Source of the DNA: JALZEG01 sp046263255
GTDB taxonomy: Bacteria > Actinomycetota > CADDZG01 > WHSQ01
Direction of reading: 5' to 3'
Length of the DNA stretch: 32,223 nt
Assembly: GCA_046263255.1 (NCBI GenBank)
Contig: JBHELD010000053.1
Span: forward strand, 1-32,223
Numbering within the stretch: the stretch's first letter is position 1; the number at the start of each line of letters is the position of its first letter. Of the stretch, positions 7,731 through 15,421 are shown one piece after another. The notes below the pieces were generated by a model. That model worked only from the letters and a program-made list of their open reading frames with translations, was not told the DNA's origin and did no database searches. The position numbers were made by a program, and so were the translations under genes.

Positions 7731-8498
7731 CTAGCTGTAGTGCTTGCGGTGGCCCTTCCCTTTCCCGCGGCCCCGGCCGTCGTCGTGCGCGTGGTTCGCG
7801 TGACCGTTGGCCTTGCCGTGCCCCCCGCGGCGGGCCGCGTGCTTCGCGAGCTTGCCGGGCTTCGACTTGGACGGCTTCCACCGCGGCGCCTCTTCCTCCG
7901 AGCCCGGAGCCTCGCCGGCGCCGCGGCGGGCATACGTCGGCGCGGCCTCCGCCTTCGGCGCCGCGCGCTGCTTTTTCTCGGGCGCGTTTCGCGCGGGCTT
8001 CGGCGCCTTCGGCTTGCGGTCGTGTCCGTAGGCGTGGCCGTACGGCGGGCCGTAGGTCGTCTCGGTGTCGTCGGCGGTCTCGCGCGGCGCGAACGCGAGC
8101 GCGGGGCCGCGTCGTGCCGGAGCGTGGTCGCGGCGCGGCTTGTCCTTCTTCGCCTCGCGGGCCCGGCGCGGCTCGCCGGCCGCGGGCGCGCCCGGAACGG
8201 CTCGCGGAGCGGGAGCCGCGGCGATCGCGCTCGGCGTCCCGGCGATCGTGTCGCGGACGAGCTGCTCGATCGCGTCTGCGGGCTCGGGCGGTACGGCGGG
8301 TGCCGGAAGCCGGATCGCCCGGGTTCGTCCGCCCCCGACGGGCGCGGCGGGTTCGATCCCCCGCGTCGCGAGACCCTGCAGCCCGGCCTGCTCGGCGAGG
8401 GACGAGAACGCGAGCAGGCTCGCCGCTGCCGCTACGGCGAGGCCGCTGCCGACGATGGTGGCCGGGCCCGGCCGCCGCCGTGTGATGTGGTAGCTCAC
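7731..8498 (-). CDS. Low-complexity basic secreted or membrane-anchored protein
   Basis: A 255-residue protein with a GTG start and one hydrophobic segment at residues 13-33, fitting a signal peptide or anchor. The rest has no recognisable domain: an Ala/Pro-rich region, a Lys/Arg/Pro-rich region (about 105-200) and a tail of about 40 residues very rich in Gly, His and Lys. The tail could bind acidic polymers such as DNA or teichoic acid, or metal through its His residues, but that is inference. It is convergent with rsiG and divergent from the XRE regulator. The opposite strand is also open here, but its translation is arginine/alanine-biased, as expected of an antisense frame in G+C-rich DNA. 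Confidence 0.6.
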   Translation of the reverse strand: MSYHITRRRPGPATIVGSGLAVAAAASLLAFSSLAEQAGLQGLATRGIEPAAPVGGGRTRAIRLPAPAVPPEPADAIEQLVRDTIAGTPSAIAAAPAPRAVPGAPAAGEPRRAREAKKDKPRRDHAPARRGPALAFAPRETADDTETTYGPPYGHAYGHDRKPKAPKPARNAPEKKQRAAPKAEAAPTYARRGAGEAPGSEEEAPRWKPSKSKPGKLAKHAARRGGHGKANGHANHAHDDGRGRGKGKGHRKHYS

Positions 8499-8639
8499 GA
8501 GGCCTAGGGTTCTACGCGAGGGAAAGGATGCCTCCTAAGTGTATTCGCTCGATTACTCAGCGCATCCAAAAAGCACGGTACCGACTACGTGCCGCTACAA
8601 GACATATCGGACAGTCAGGGGTTCTTATTAACACAGGTA

Positions 8640-8678
8640 GCAAGTCTGCTTGCAACTGTTATACACTCGTGCTATAGG
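8640..8678 (+). promoter_or_regulatory. Promoter with overlapping inverted repeat upstream of the XRE regulator
   Basis: The 243-base gap 8499-8741 is more A+T-rich than its surroundings. It contains TTGCAA (8650-8655), a 17-base spacer and TATAGG (8673-8678), a good vegetative promoter pointing at the regulator and giving a leader of about 55 bases. The -35 box overlaps an inverted repeat (GCAAG at 8640-8644, CTTGC at 8649-8653), a possible operator for autoregulation. The left half of the gap shows nothing else I can name. Confidence 0.55.
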
Positions 8679-8741
8679 TGTTAGCAGCGGTCGCCTCGGC
8701 GGGACGCACGAGAAGCCCGGAGGGAAGGCCGGAGGGAGGGA

Positions 8742-9140
8742 ATGTCCAGTCGGATGAAGCTGGGCGAGCTCGGTGCCTTCATCCGCGAGCAGAGGCGGGC
8801 GAGCAGGCTCTCGCTGCGCAAGCTCTCGGACCTGGCCGGGATTTCGAACCCCTATCTCTCCCAGATCGAACGGGGGCTGCGGAAGCCGTCGGCGGAGATC
8901 CTCCAGGCGATCGCGAAGGCGCTGAGGATCTCGGCCGAGACCCTGTACGTGCAGGCCGGGATCCTCGACGACGAGCGGGAGCACGACCTCGTCGCCGAGA
9001 TCCTGAAGGACGGCTCGATCAACGAGCGCCAGAAGCAGGTGCTGATCGACATCTACCGGTCCTTCCTCGAGCAGTCCGGCGAGGCCGAGGCGGCTCCGAA
9101 GACGGTCGGCGCAGTCATCGAGCAGGAGAGAGAGAGCTGA
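8742..9140 (+). CDS. XRE-family transcriptional regulator (Rv0474-like)
   Basis: A 132-residue cytoplasmic regulator. Residues 10-65 form a Cro/CI helix-turn-helix with the recognition stretch SNPYLSQIERGLRKPSAE, followed by an acidic helical tail (residues 80-115) containing ERQKQVLIDIYRSF. Both parts are close to what I remember of Mycobacterium tuberculosis Rv0474, described as a copper-responsive regulator, so orthology is likely but the signal is unproven here. The ATG is preceded by a strong purine-rich ribosome-binding site (GGAGGGAGG). The gene stands alone between its own promoter and a hairpin-rich gap. Confidence 0.88.
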   Translation: MSSRMKLGELGAFIREQRRASRLSLRKLSDLAGISNPYLSQIERGLRKPSAEILQAIAKALRISAETLYVQAGILDDEREHDLVAEILKDGSINERQKQVLIDIYRSFLEQSGEAEAAPKTVGAVIEQERES

Positions 9141-9295
9141 GGAAACAAGAGGCCTGACGGGACCCGGAGCGCCCTTCTTCACCCCCACCGGCGCCGGCTC
9201 CCCGTTGCGGACACCGCCGGGGGCCCGGCGAGCTTCCGTGTCCCGTCACCCACTACCGGATCCGCACAGCGCGGGATCGCTTGCGGCTTCGGCAA

Positions 9296-9383
9296 CCGTC
9301 GCCCTTCGGCGACGGCCACGCATCACCCGTCTCGGGGGCGGCTCGGCCGCCCCGTTTCGCGTTCCCCCTCGTGGGGGAACGTG
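9296..9383. other. Three consecutive perfect hairpins in an intergenic region
   Basis: The 277-base gap 9141-9417 has no convincing gene. It holds three stems in a row: CCGTCGCC/GGCGACGG (9296-9315, 4-base loop), GGGGCGGC/GCCGCCCC (9335-9353, 3-base loop, followed by GTTTC) and CGTTCCCCC/GGGGGAACG (9360-9381, 4-base loop, extendable to 9358-9383). The second could terminate the XRE transcript, but there is no long T tract. A structured leader of the acyltransferase mRNA is the other reading. Confidence 0.5.
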
Positions 9384-9417
9384 GAACAACGAGAAGCGGC
9401 GGCCTGTTGAGGCATAC

Positions 9418-10476
9418 GTGACCCAGACTGCGACCACCGACGTGCGGGTCCATACCGGCACCGGAGCGTTCGATCTACCGGCGTGGCCGGAGCTGCTGGC
9501 GCGCGACCCCGACCGGCACGTCTTCGGGACCCCCGAGTGGAACCGGGTGTGGTGGGAGGAGTTCGCCGGCGACAAGGAGCTGGCGGTCCTCGAGGTGCGA
9601 CGCGACGGCGCGACCGTCGCGATCATCCCGCTGTACCGCAAGACCGAGAGAGACGAGGGTTCCGCAGCGGGCGGAGCCGCAGCGACCCGGAACGTCCTGC
9701 GGTTCGTGGGCGGGATCGACCTCACCGACTATCTCGGCCCGATCTGTGCCTCCGGGGAACGGCGCGACGCCGCCGGCGCTCTCGTCGAATGGTTGCGGTC
9801 GGACGCCGTCGACTGGGACGAGCTGGATGCTCACAACATGCCGGTCCCCCTCGGGTTCGCCGAGTTCCTCGTGGAGCGCGCCGACACCTGCGACTTCAGA
9901 TTCGCCCTCGACCAGGAGGAGACGTCGGCGGTGCTGCCGTTGCCGGCGGACTGGCAGGCGTATCTCGGGGGACTCGACTCGAAGGAGCGGCACGAGCTCA
10001 AGCGCAAGCGCCGCCGCCTCGAGCGGGAACACCCGCACGCGCTCTTCCGGACGGCGACCGCCGAGACGCTGGACGACGACCTGAGGACGTTCGTCGACAT
10101 GCACCGAGGGGCCGAGGGTCACAAGGGCCACTTCATGAGATCCGACGTCGCGACCTTCTTCGAGCGCGTCGCCCGAGCGTTCATGCCGCTGGGGTGGCTG
10201 CGCCTGGACTTCCTGGAGGTCGACGGGCGCGCGCTCGCGTCGACGTTCGGCTTCGAGCTCGACGGCGTCTTCTACCTCTACAACTCCGCCTACGAGCCGG
10301 ACGCGGCGCGCCTGTCGCCCGGCCTGATGCTCGTGTCCGAGCTCGTCAAGCAGTTCATCGAGCGCGGCTTCGAGAAGGTCGATTTCCTGCGGGGGCCGGA
10401 GCGGTACAAGTACCAGCTCGGCTCCCAGGCGGTCCCGCTCAACAACGTCCGTGTGATCCGGTCGCCCGGGGGCTGA
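9418..10476 (+). CDS. FemAB/BioF2-like GNAT acyltransferase
   Basis: A 352-residue protein of the double-GNAT type (Acetyltransf_6, FemAB- and BioF2-like), which transfers acyl or aminoacyl groups, often in cell-envelope or polysaccharide synthesis. Family features are the HVFGTPEWNRVWWEEF segment near the N-terminus, a basic helix ERHELKRKRRRLERE in the middle, and the C-terminal run SPGLMLVSELVKQFIERG followed by DFLRGPERYKYQLG. The frame is open upstream to 9205, but that part is compositionally unlike protein and contains hairpins. I chose GTG 9418, which has TGAGG six bases upstream. It is 2 bases from the glycosyltransferase gene, suggesting one operon for a glycoconjugate. Confidence 0.82.
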   Translation: MTQTATTDVRVHTGTGAFDLPAWPELLARDPDRHVFGTPEWNRVWWEEFAGDKELAVLEVRRDGATVAIIPLYRKTERDEGSAAGGAAATRNVLRFVGGIDLTDYLGPICASGERRDAAGALVEWLRSDAVDWDELDAHNMPVPLGFAEFLVERADTCDFRFALDQEETSAVLPLPADWQAYLGGLDSKERHELKRKRRRLEREHPHALFRTATAETLDDDLRTFVDMHRGAEGHKGHFMRSDVATFFERVARAFMPLGWLRLDFLEVDGRALASTFGFELDGVFYLYNSAYEPDAARLSPGLMLVSELVKQFIERGFEKVDFLRGPERYKYQLGSQAVPLNNVRVIRSPGG

Positions 10477-10478
10477 CC

Positions 10479-11732
10479 GTGGAGCCCCGCGTCAGGCGAG
10501 TGGCCGTCGTCGCCTATCACTCGTCGCCCTTGCACTCTCCGGGTGACGGCGACTCCGGCGGCATGACCGTCTACGTTCGGGAGCTCGCGGACGCTCTTGC
10601 CCGCCGGGGCGTCCACACCGACGTGTTCACGCGGGCCGACGGGTGGGGCCCGCCGGTCACGGCTCTCGGGCCGGGGGTCCGCGTCGTCGCGATCGACGCG
10701 GGACCGCGGGCGGCGCTCCCCAAGGAGCGTCTGGTGGAGCACCTGGGGGGCTTCGGCGCCGGCGTGCGCGCCTTCGCGCTGACTCGGCGCCTCCGCTACG
10801 ACGTCGTCCACTCGCATTACTGGCAGTCCGGGATCGCCGGGATCGCCCTCGCCCGCGGCTGGGGGGTCCCGCTCGTGCACTCCCACCACACGCTCGGGAA
10901 GGTGAAGAACCGCTACCTCGCCCCGGGCGACGACCCCGAGCCCCGCAACAGGCTCGACGGCGAAGCGAGGGTGATCGAGGCGGCGGACGTCCTCGTCGCC
11001 AGCACCGACGACGAGTGGAAACAGCTCGCGTGCCTGTACGGCGCCTCGCACGACCGCCTGAAGACGCTGCACCCGGGGGTCGACCACGCCCTGTTCCGCC
11101 CCGGGCCGCGCTCGAAGGCCCGCGCGGCTCTCGGCCTGGGCGAGGGGCCGGTCCTGCTCTACGCCGGCCGGATCCAGCGGCTGAAGGGCATCGAGCTGGC
11201 GATCCGCGCCGCCGGCGAGCTGAGGTCGGCGCTCGAGCAACCTCTCACGTTCCTCGTCGCCGGCGGCGCAAGTGGGCCTGCCGGCGCGACGGAGGTGGCG
11301 CGGCTGCGCGCCCTCGTGGTCGAGCTGGGCCTCGACGACGTGGTGAGGTTCGTCGGGCCCGTTCCGCACCGCGAGCTCCCGGTCTACTACCGCGCCGCCG
11401 ACGTCCTCGTCGTCTGCTCGCACTCGGAGTCGTTCGGGCTCACCGCGCTGGAAGCCCACTCGTGCGGGCTGCCGGTCGTCGGCACACCCGTCGGAGGTCT
11501 GTCGCACGTCGTCGTCGACGAGCGTTCCGGGTTCCTCGTCGACACGCGGGATCCCGCGGTCTTCGCCGCGCGGCTGAAGACGTTGCTCACCGACGGCTCG
11601 TTGCGCGCGCGCTTCGCGGACGCCGCGATCGCGTCCGCCGCGTCCTTCTCGTGGGACCGGACCGCGTCGTCGTTGCTGGAGTTGTACGAGTGCCTGGTGC
11701 GGGAGCAGTCGTCCGAAGCCTGCACGTGCTAG
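10479..11732 (+). CDS. Family 4 glycosyltransferase, MshA-like
   Basis: A GT-B glycosyltransferase of 417 residues. The N-terminal glycine loop GDSGGMTVYVRELA, the HSHYWQSG segment and HSHHTLGKVKNRYL closely resemble MshA, which joins UDP-GlcNAc and inositol phosphate in mycothiol synthesis. The C-terminal half has AGRIQRLKG and the EX7E sugar-nucleotide motif (Glu-SFGLTAL-Glu). The similarity supports MshA, but sucrose-phosphate-synthase-like and other GT4 enzymes share these features, and no mshB, mshC or mshD is in the window, so I leave the symbol blank. It starts with GTG 2 bases after the acyltransferase stop. The C-terminus ends in two nearby Cys residues (ACTC). Confidence 0.85.
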   Translation: MEPRVRRVAVVAYHSSPLHSPGDGDSGGMTVYVRELADALARRGVHTDVFTRADGWGPPVTALGPGVRVVAIDAGPRAALPKERLVEHLGGFGAGVRAFALTRRLRYDVVHSHYWQSGIAGIALARGWGVPLVHSHHTLGKVKNRYLAPGDDPEPRNRLDGEARVIEAADVLVASTDDEWKQLACLYGASHDRLKTLHPGVDHALFRPGPRSKARAALGLGEGPVLLYAGRIQRLKGIELAIRAAGELRSALEQPLTFLVAGGASGPAGATEVARLRALVVELGLDDVVRFVGPVPHRELPVYYRAADVLVVCSHSESFGLTALEAHSCGLPVVGTPVGGLSHVVVDERSGFLVDTRDPAVFAARLKTLLTDGSLRARFADAAIASAASFSWDRTASSLLELYECLVREQSSEACTC

Positions 11733-11746
11733 GGAGGGCCGGCGGA

Positions 11747-11812
11747 CAACGCGAATCTTTCTCGCGACGCGCTGACCAGCATCTTTAACTCTCTACCAGG
11801 GGTTTCGCGTTG
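11747..11812. repeat. Nine-base inverted repeat next to the ncRNA promoter
   Basis: CAACGCGAA at 11747-11755 is the exact complement of TTCGCGTTG at 11804-11812. The right arm touches the -35 box of the following promoter. It could be a hairpin ending the glycosyltransferase transcript or a spaced operator pair. Confidence 0.4.
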
Positions 11813-11841
11813 TTGACGCGGCCAGGTGCCGTCGTTATCTT
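11813..11841 (+). promoter_or_regulatory. Promoter of a putative non-coding RNA
   Basis: TTGACG (11813-11818), a 17-base spacer and TATCTT (11836-11841) form one of the best consensus-like promoters in the window. No credible coding frame lies downstream. Six bases after the -10 box is G11848, which begins the first helix of the folded region that follows. Confidence 0.55.
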
Positions 11842-11847
11842 CTCGCA

Positions 11848-11985
11848 GTCCCGAGCGGCCGGAAGGGCTCGCCCGGAAGGTCGCCCGGGACGTGAAGGCC
11901 CCAAAAGTCCGCAGGCTGTTCTGGCGTCGCCGTGTGTGGGGAAGTGCACGGAGAGGCGAGAACGGCCGAGGTTTTTGGGGCCTAC
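11848..11985 (+). ncRNA. Candidate structured non-coding RNA of unknown class
   Basis: The region lies between the ends of two convergent genes and folds strongly. Domain 1 is closed by GTCCCG (11848-11853) with CGGGAC (11886-11891) and contains two copies of CCGGAAGG. Domain 2 is a long hairpin: an outer stem of 11 pairs (AGGCCCCAAAA at 11896-11906 with TTTTGGGGCCT at 11973-11983), then 9 pairs including one G-U (11914-11922 with 11959-11967), then a short apical stem with CCGTG and CACGG. The predicted transcription start coincides with the first paired base. It matches no RNA class I know (not SRP, tmRNA, RNase P or a recognised 6S sequence). A bidirectional terminator is the main alternative, though the T run lies inside the stem rather than after it. 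Confidence 0.5.
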
Positions 11986-11986
11986 T

Positions 11987-12895
11987 TCATTTCCCGACGA
12001 GCGCGCGCAGGAAGAAGCGCAGGTTCGCCGGCCGCTCGGCCATCCGCCGCATCAGGTACGGGTACCAATCCGGACCGAAGGGGACGTACGCGCGGACGCG
12101 GTAGCCGTCGCGCGCCAGCTCCTCCTGGTAGTCCCGTCTGATCCCGTACAGCATCTGGATCTCGAAGCCGTTCTTTCCGGATCCCGCGGCTGCGGCCGTC
12201 CTCTGCGCGTGCTCGACGAGCGCGCTGTCGTGCGTCGCGATCCCCGGGTCCGTCCCGCGTTCGAACAGCCACTCGGTGAGGAAACGGTACTGGGCGTCGA
12301 TCTCTTTTCGCCTCTGGAACGCGAGGTGCTCGGGTTCGGCGTACGCGCCCTTGACCAGCCGCACCCGTGGCTTCAACGGCGCCAGCGTCTCGAGGTCGAC
12401 GGGCGTCCGCCGCAGGTACACCTGCATCGCCACGCGGAGGTCGGGGAAGTCCGCCGAGAGGAGCCGGTAGACGTCGAGCGTGTCGACGACGTGCTCCGAC
12501 TGCTCCATGTCGATCTCGATCCGGGTCCCGATGCGCTCGGCGGCGGCGGCGAGAGCCCGGACGTAGTCGATGCAGGTCCCCTTGTCGAAGACGAGGCCGA
12601 GCTGAGTCAGCTTGATCGAGACGGTCGTGTCGAGCCCGGTCTCGTCGATGCGCCTTATCGACTCGTGGTACGCCTCCGACGCCGCCCGCGCCCCCGCGGG
12701 GTCCGTGACGCCTTCGCCGAGGAGGTCGAGGATCCCGCCGATGCCCTTGGAGTTGAGCTCCTTGATGGCCTCGATCGCATCCTCCAGGTGGTCGCCGGCG
12801 ACGAAGCGGTGCGCGACGCCCGCGAGCTTCCCCTGTGTCACGAAGTCCTTGATGCGCTCTCTCTCGGAGGCCCAGATCAACGCACGGTCGAGCAC
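11987..12895 (-). CDS. Proline dehydrogenase (monofunctional)
   Basis: A FAD-dependent enzyme that oxidises proline to delta-1-pyrroline-5-carboxylate, the first step of proline catabolism, usually at the membrane. The 302-residue product is the short monofunctional type. Family motifs are VSIKLTQLGL, RIEIDMEQSEH, RVRLVKGAY and, near the C-terminus, RVRAYVPFGPDWYPYLMRRMAERP. The GTG start has GGAGGGG seven bases upstream. It is divergent from proC, which makes proline, with only 44 bases between them, so one short region probably balances synthesis and breakdown. Pyrroline-5-carboxylate dehydrogenase, the next enzyme, is not in the window. Confidence 0.95.
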   Translation of the reverse strand: MLDRALIWASERERIKDFVTQGKLAGVAHRFVAGDHLEDAIEAIKELNSKGIGGILDLLGEGVTDPAGARAASEAYHESIRRIDETGLDTTVSIKLTQLGLVFDKGTCIDYVRALAAAAERIGTRIEIDMEQSEHVVDTLDVYRLLSADFPDLRVAMQVYLRRTPVDLETLAPLKPRVRLVKGAYAEPEHLAFQRRKEIDAQYRFLTEWLFERGTDPGIATHDSALVEHAQRTAAAAGSGKNGFEIQMLYGIRRDYQEELARDGYRVRAYVPFGPDWYPYLMRRMAERPANLRFFLRALVGK

Positions 12896-12939
12896 GTCTT
12901 AGCCCCTCCCGACTGGTATTGCTGCCATTATGTGACCTC

Positions 12940-13758
12940 ATGGCGAAGCTGGCGGTGCTCGGCGCCGGGAAGATGGGCGAGGCGCTCATCGCAGGTTTGG
13001 TCGCGTCGGGTTGGCGCAAGCCGGAGGACATCGTCGCGACCGCGCGGTCGGCCGAGCGCCTCGAGGCGCTGGCTACGGCGTACGCCGTCGAGACCACGCT
13101 CAGCAACGGCGAGGCCGTCGCGGGAGCAGAGGTCGTCGTCCTCGCGGTGAAGCCGCAGGACGTCGAGGCCCTTCTCGGCGACGTCTCGCCGCATCTGGGG
13201 CCGGGGCACACGATTCTGTCCGTCGTCGCCGCGATCACGACCTCGTTCATCGAGGCGCGCTTGGGCGCGCCGGTCCCGGTCGTGCGCGCGATGCCGAACA
13301 CCCCGTCGATCGTCCACGAGGGCATGGCCGGGATCGCTGCGGGGCGCCACGCGACGGAGGAGCACCTGGAGCTCGCGCGGGAGGTCCTCGCGCACGTGGG
13401 CCGCGTCGCCGCCGTCCCCGAGAGCTACCTCGACGCGGTCACCGCGATATCCGGGTCGGGACCCGCGTACTTCGCGCTCCTCGCCGAGGCGATGATCGAG
13501 GCCGGGATCCTGCTCGGCCTCGCGCGCGAGATGTCGACCGAGCTCGTCGTGCAGACGATGCTGGGGTCGGCGAAGCTCCTGCGCGACGAGCAGATGCACC
13601 CGGTCGAGCTGCGCGAGATGGTGACCTCCCCCGGCGGCACGACGATCCGCGCGATCCGCGTCCTCGAGCAGTCGGGCGTGCGCGCCGCCTTCCTCAACGC
13701 GATCCAGGCCGCCATGGAGCGATCGCAGGAGCTGGCCGCGGGGCAACCGGAGCTCTAG
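12940..13758 (+). CDS. proC: Pyrroline-5-carboxylate reductase
   Basis: This enzyme makes the last step of proline synthesis, reducing delta-1-pyrroline-5-carboxylate with NAD(P)H. The 272-residue product has the Rossmann motif GAGKMGEAL at residues 8-16, AVKPQD, RAMPNTP, and the signature ISGSGPAYFALLAEAM with MVTSPGGTT near the C-terminus. I chose ATG 12940 because the protein then begins directly with the Rossmann strand; an upstream TTG at 12919 is less likely. There is no ribosome-binding site, and an A+T-rich stretch (CATTATGT, 12926-12933) just upstream suggests a leaderless or nearly leaderless message. It is probably co-transcribed with the GNAT gene 2 bases downstream. Confidence 0.96.
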   Translation: MAKLAVLGAGKMGEALIAGLVASGWRKPEDIVATARSAERLEALATAYAVETTLSNGEAVAGAEVVVLAVKPQDVEALLGDVSPHLGPGHTILSVVAAITTSFIEARLGAPVPVVRAMPNTPSIVHEGMAGIAAGRHATEEHLELAREVLAHVGRVAAVPESYLDAVTAISGSGPAYFALLAEAMIEAGILLGLAREMSTELVVQTMLGSAKLLRDEQMHPVELREMVTSPGGTTIRAIRVLEQSGVRAAFLNAIQAAMERSQELAAGQPEL

Positions 13759-13760
13759 CC

Positions 13761-14261
13761 GTGGGCGAGGTGATCGTGCGCCCGGCGGAGGCGGGGGACG
13801 TCGACGAGCTGCTCGACCTGTACGAGTCGGTCGCGGCCGAGGGGCGCTACGTCGCAGGGGAGCTTCCGATCGACCGCGCGCGCCGGCACGCGGCGTGGGT
13901 CGCGCTCGCGCAAGGCGGGTCGCCGGGGCGCTCGTTCGTCGCGCAGGCGGAGCGGAGCCTCGTCGGCATGGCGAGCGTCACGGGCGTCGGCCCCCTCGAC
14001 CTCGGGATGATGGTCGCCGCGCCCTGGCGCGGCCGGGGCGTCGGCACGAAGCTGCTCGAGGCGTGCATCGACTACGGGAGGAGCTCCGGCGCGCACAAGA
14101 TCTGCCTCGAGGTGTGGCCGCACAACGAGGCGGCGATCGCGCTGTACGAGAGGCACGGCTTCGTGCGCGAGGGCTACCGGCGCAAGCAGTGGCGGCGCCG
14201 TAACGGGGAGCTGTGGGACTCGGTGTTGATGGGGCTGCTCCTCGTGGACGACGAGCGATGA
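13761..14261 (+). CDS. GNAT-family N-acetyltransferase
   Basis: A cytoplasmic acetyl-CoA-dependent acetyltransferase of 166 residues. The acetyl-CoA-binding motif is APWRGRGVGTKLLEA (about residues 91-105), followed by EVWPHNEAAIALYERHGF, the standard motif B, as in RimI/RimJ-type and AcuA-type enzymes. The GTG start is 2 bases after proC, and the gene overlaps the deacetylase start by 4 bases (ATGA). An acetyltransferase translationally coupled to a deacetylase suggests reversible lysine acetylation of a shared target, as with AcuA and AcuC acting on acetyl-CoA synthetase in Bacillus. That role is inference from context; the sequence alone gives only the fold. Confidence 0.85.
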   Translation: MGEVIVRPAEAGDVDELLDLYESVAAEGRYVAGELPIDRARRHAAWVALAQGGSPGRSFVAQAERSLVGMASVTGVGPLDLGMMVAAPWRGRGVGTKLLEACIDYGRSSGAHKICLEVWPHNEAAIALYERHGFVREGYRRKQWRRRNGELWDSVLMGLLLVDDER

Positions 14262-15385
14262 CCGCCGCCGAGAGCGTCGCCCTGGTGCGCGTCGAGGACA
14301 TCGCGCGCAAGTACGACTTCGGGTCGTCCCACCCGCTGCGTCCGGAACGCGTGCTCCTGACGTACGACGCCGTGCGCGACCTCGGGTTCGTCGACCTCCC
14401 CAACGTCCGGGAGATCCCGTCCCGCTCCGCCACCGAGGCCGAGATCGCGGCGGTGCACGATCCGGAGTTCGTCGCGATGGTGCAGGCGCTCGACGCCGGA
14501 GGCGGCGATCGCCGGGCCGCCCTCGCGTTCGGGCTCGGCACTCCCGACAACCCGATCTTCGCGGGGATGCACGCGGCGTCCGCCGCGGTCTGCGGCGCGT
14601 CGATCACCGCGGCGGAGGCCGTCGCGGCGGGGGTCGTGCAGCATTCGTTCAACCCGGCGGGCGGGCTGCACCACGCGCGCCGGCGCGAGGCGTCCGGCTT
14701 CTGCATCTACGACGATCCCGCCGCCGCGATCGCGAAGGTGCTCGAGCTCCATCCGGAGTGGCGCGTCATGTACGTCGACGTCGACGTCCACCACGGCGAC
14801 GGGGTGCAGTGGATCTTCTACGACGATCCGCGCGTCCTGACGGTCTCCTTCCATCAGTCCGGCCGCTACCTCTACCCCGGCACGGGCTTCGAGGACGAGA
14901 CCGGAAGCGGCGACGCGGCCGGCACGTCGGCGAACGTACCGTTGATGCCGCTCACCGGGAACGACGACTACCTGTGGGCCCTGGAGGAGGTCGTGCCGCA
15001 GCTGGCGGAGGCGTTCAGGCCGCACCTTCTGCTGACCCAGCTCGGCGCCGACACGCACCACGACGACCCGCTCGCGAACCTCGGGCTGACGATGGCGGCC
15101 TACCCGCGCATGGCGCGCCTCCTGCACCACACCGCGGACCGCTTGGCCGGCGGACGGTGGGTGGCGACGGGCGGAGGCGGCTACCAGGCCGAGACGGTCG
15201 TGCCGAGGGTCTGGACGATCCACTTCGCGGAGATGTGCGGAGCACGCGACCTCGTCCCGCCGGAGTGGCTCGAGGACGTCGATCCCGCCGAGGTCTCGCG
15301 CAGCTACAGGGGCGCCGTGGAGCGGACGGTCGGGCGGGTCCTCGGCGTCTGCCTGCCGCGTCTGTCGGCGCTCGCGCGCCGTTAG
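14258..15385 (+). CDS. acuC: AcuC-like histone-deacetylase-family protein
   Basis: A zinc-dependent deacetylase of 375 residues, the size of bacterial AcuC. The class I features are all present: GGLHHA with the catalytic pair His138-His139, DVDVHHGDG with zinc ligands Asp176 and His178, GADTHHDDP with the third ligand Asp265, and the GGGGY loop that carries the catalytic Tyr. AcuC removes acetyl groups from lysines of acetyl-CoA synthetase. The ATG overlaps the stop of the acetyltransferase gene, so the two are made together. An acyl-CoA synthetase lies at 29250 but is not an acetyl-CoA synthetase of the Acs type as far as I can tell, so the target is open. Confidence 0.88.
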   Translation: MTAAESVALVRVEDIARKYDFGSSHPLRPERVLLTYDAVRDLGFVDLPNVREIPSRSATEAEIAAVHDPEFVAMVQALDAGGGDRRAALAFGLGTPDNPIFAGMHAASAAVCGASITAAEAVAAGVVQHSFNPAGGLHHARRREASGFCIYDDPAAAIAKVLELHPEWRVMYVDVDVHHGDGVQWIFYDDPRVLTVSFHQSGRYLYPGTGFEDETGSGDAAGTSANVPLMPLTGNDDYLWALEEVVPQLAEAFRPHLLLTQLGADTHHDDPLANLGLTMAAYPRMARLLHHTADRLAGGRWVATGGGGYQAETVVPRVWTIHFAEMCGARDLVPPEWLEDVDPAEVSRSYRGAVERTVGRVLGVCLPRLSALARR

Positions 15386-15421
15386 GCGTTACGGCGCGGA
15401 TGACGGAGAGTACGTCTTTGT

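Noticed and set aside
8345..8367. A T-arm-like stretch (GGGTTCGATCC) suggesting a tRNA gene.
   Set aside because: The flanking bases do not form the remaining tRNA arms, and it lies inside the open frame of the basic secreted protein.
10479..11732. Firm assignment as mshA.
   Set aside because: The resemblance is strong, but other GT4 enzymes share the motifs and no other mycothiol gene is in the window, so only MshA-like is claimed.
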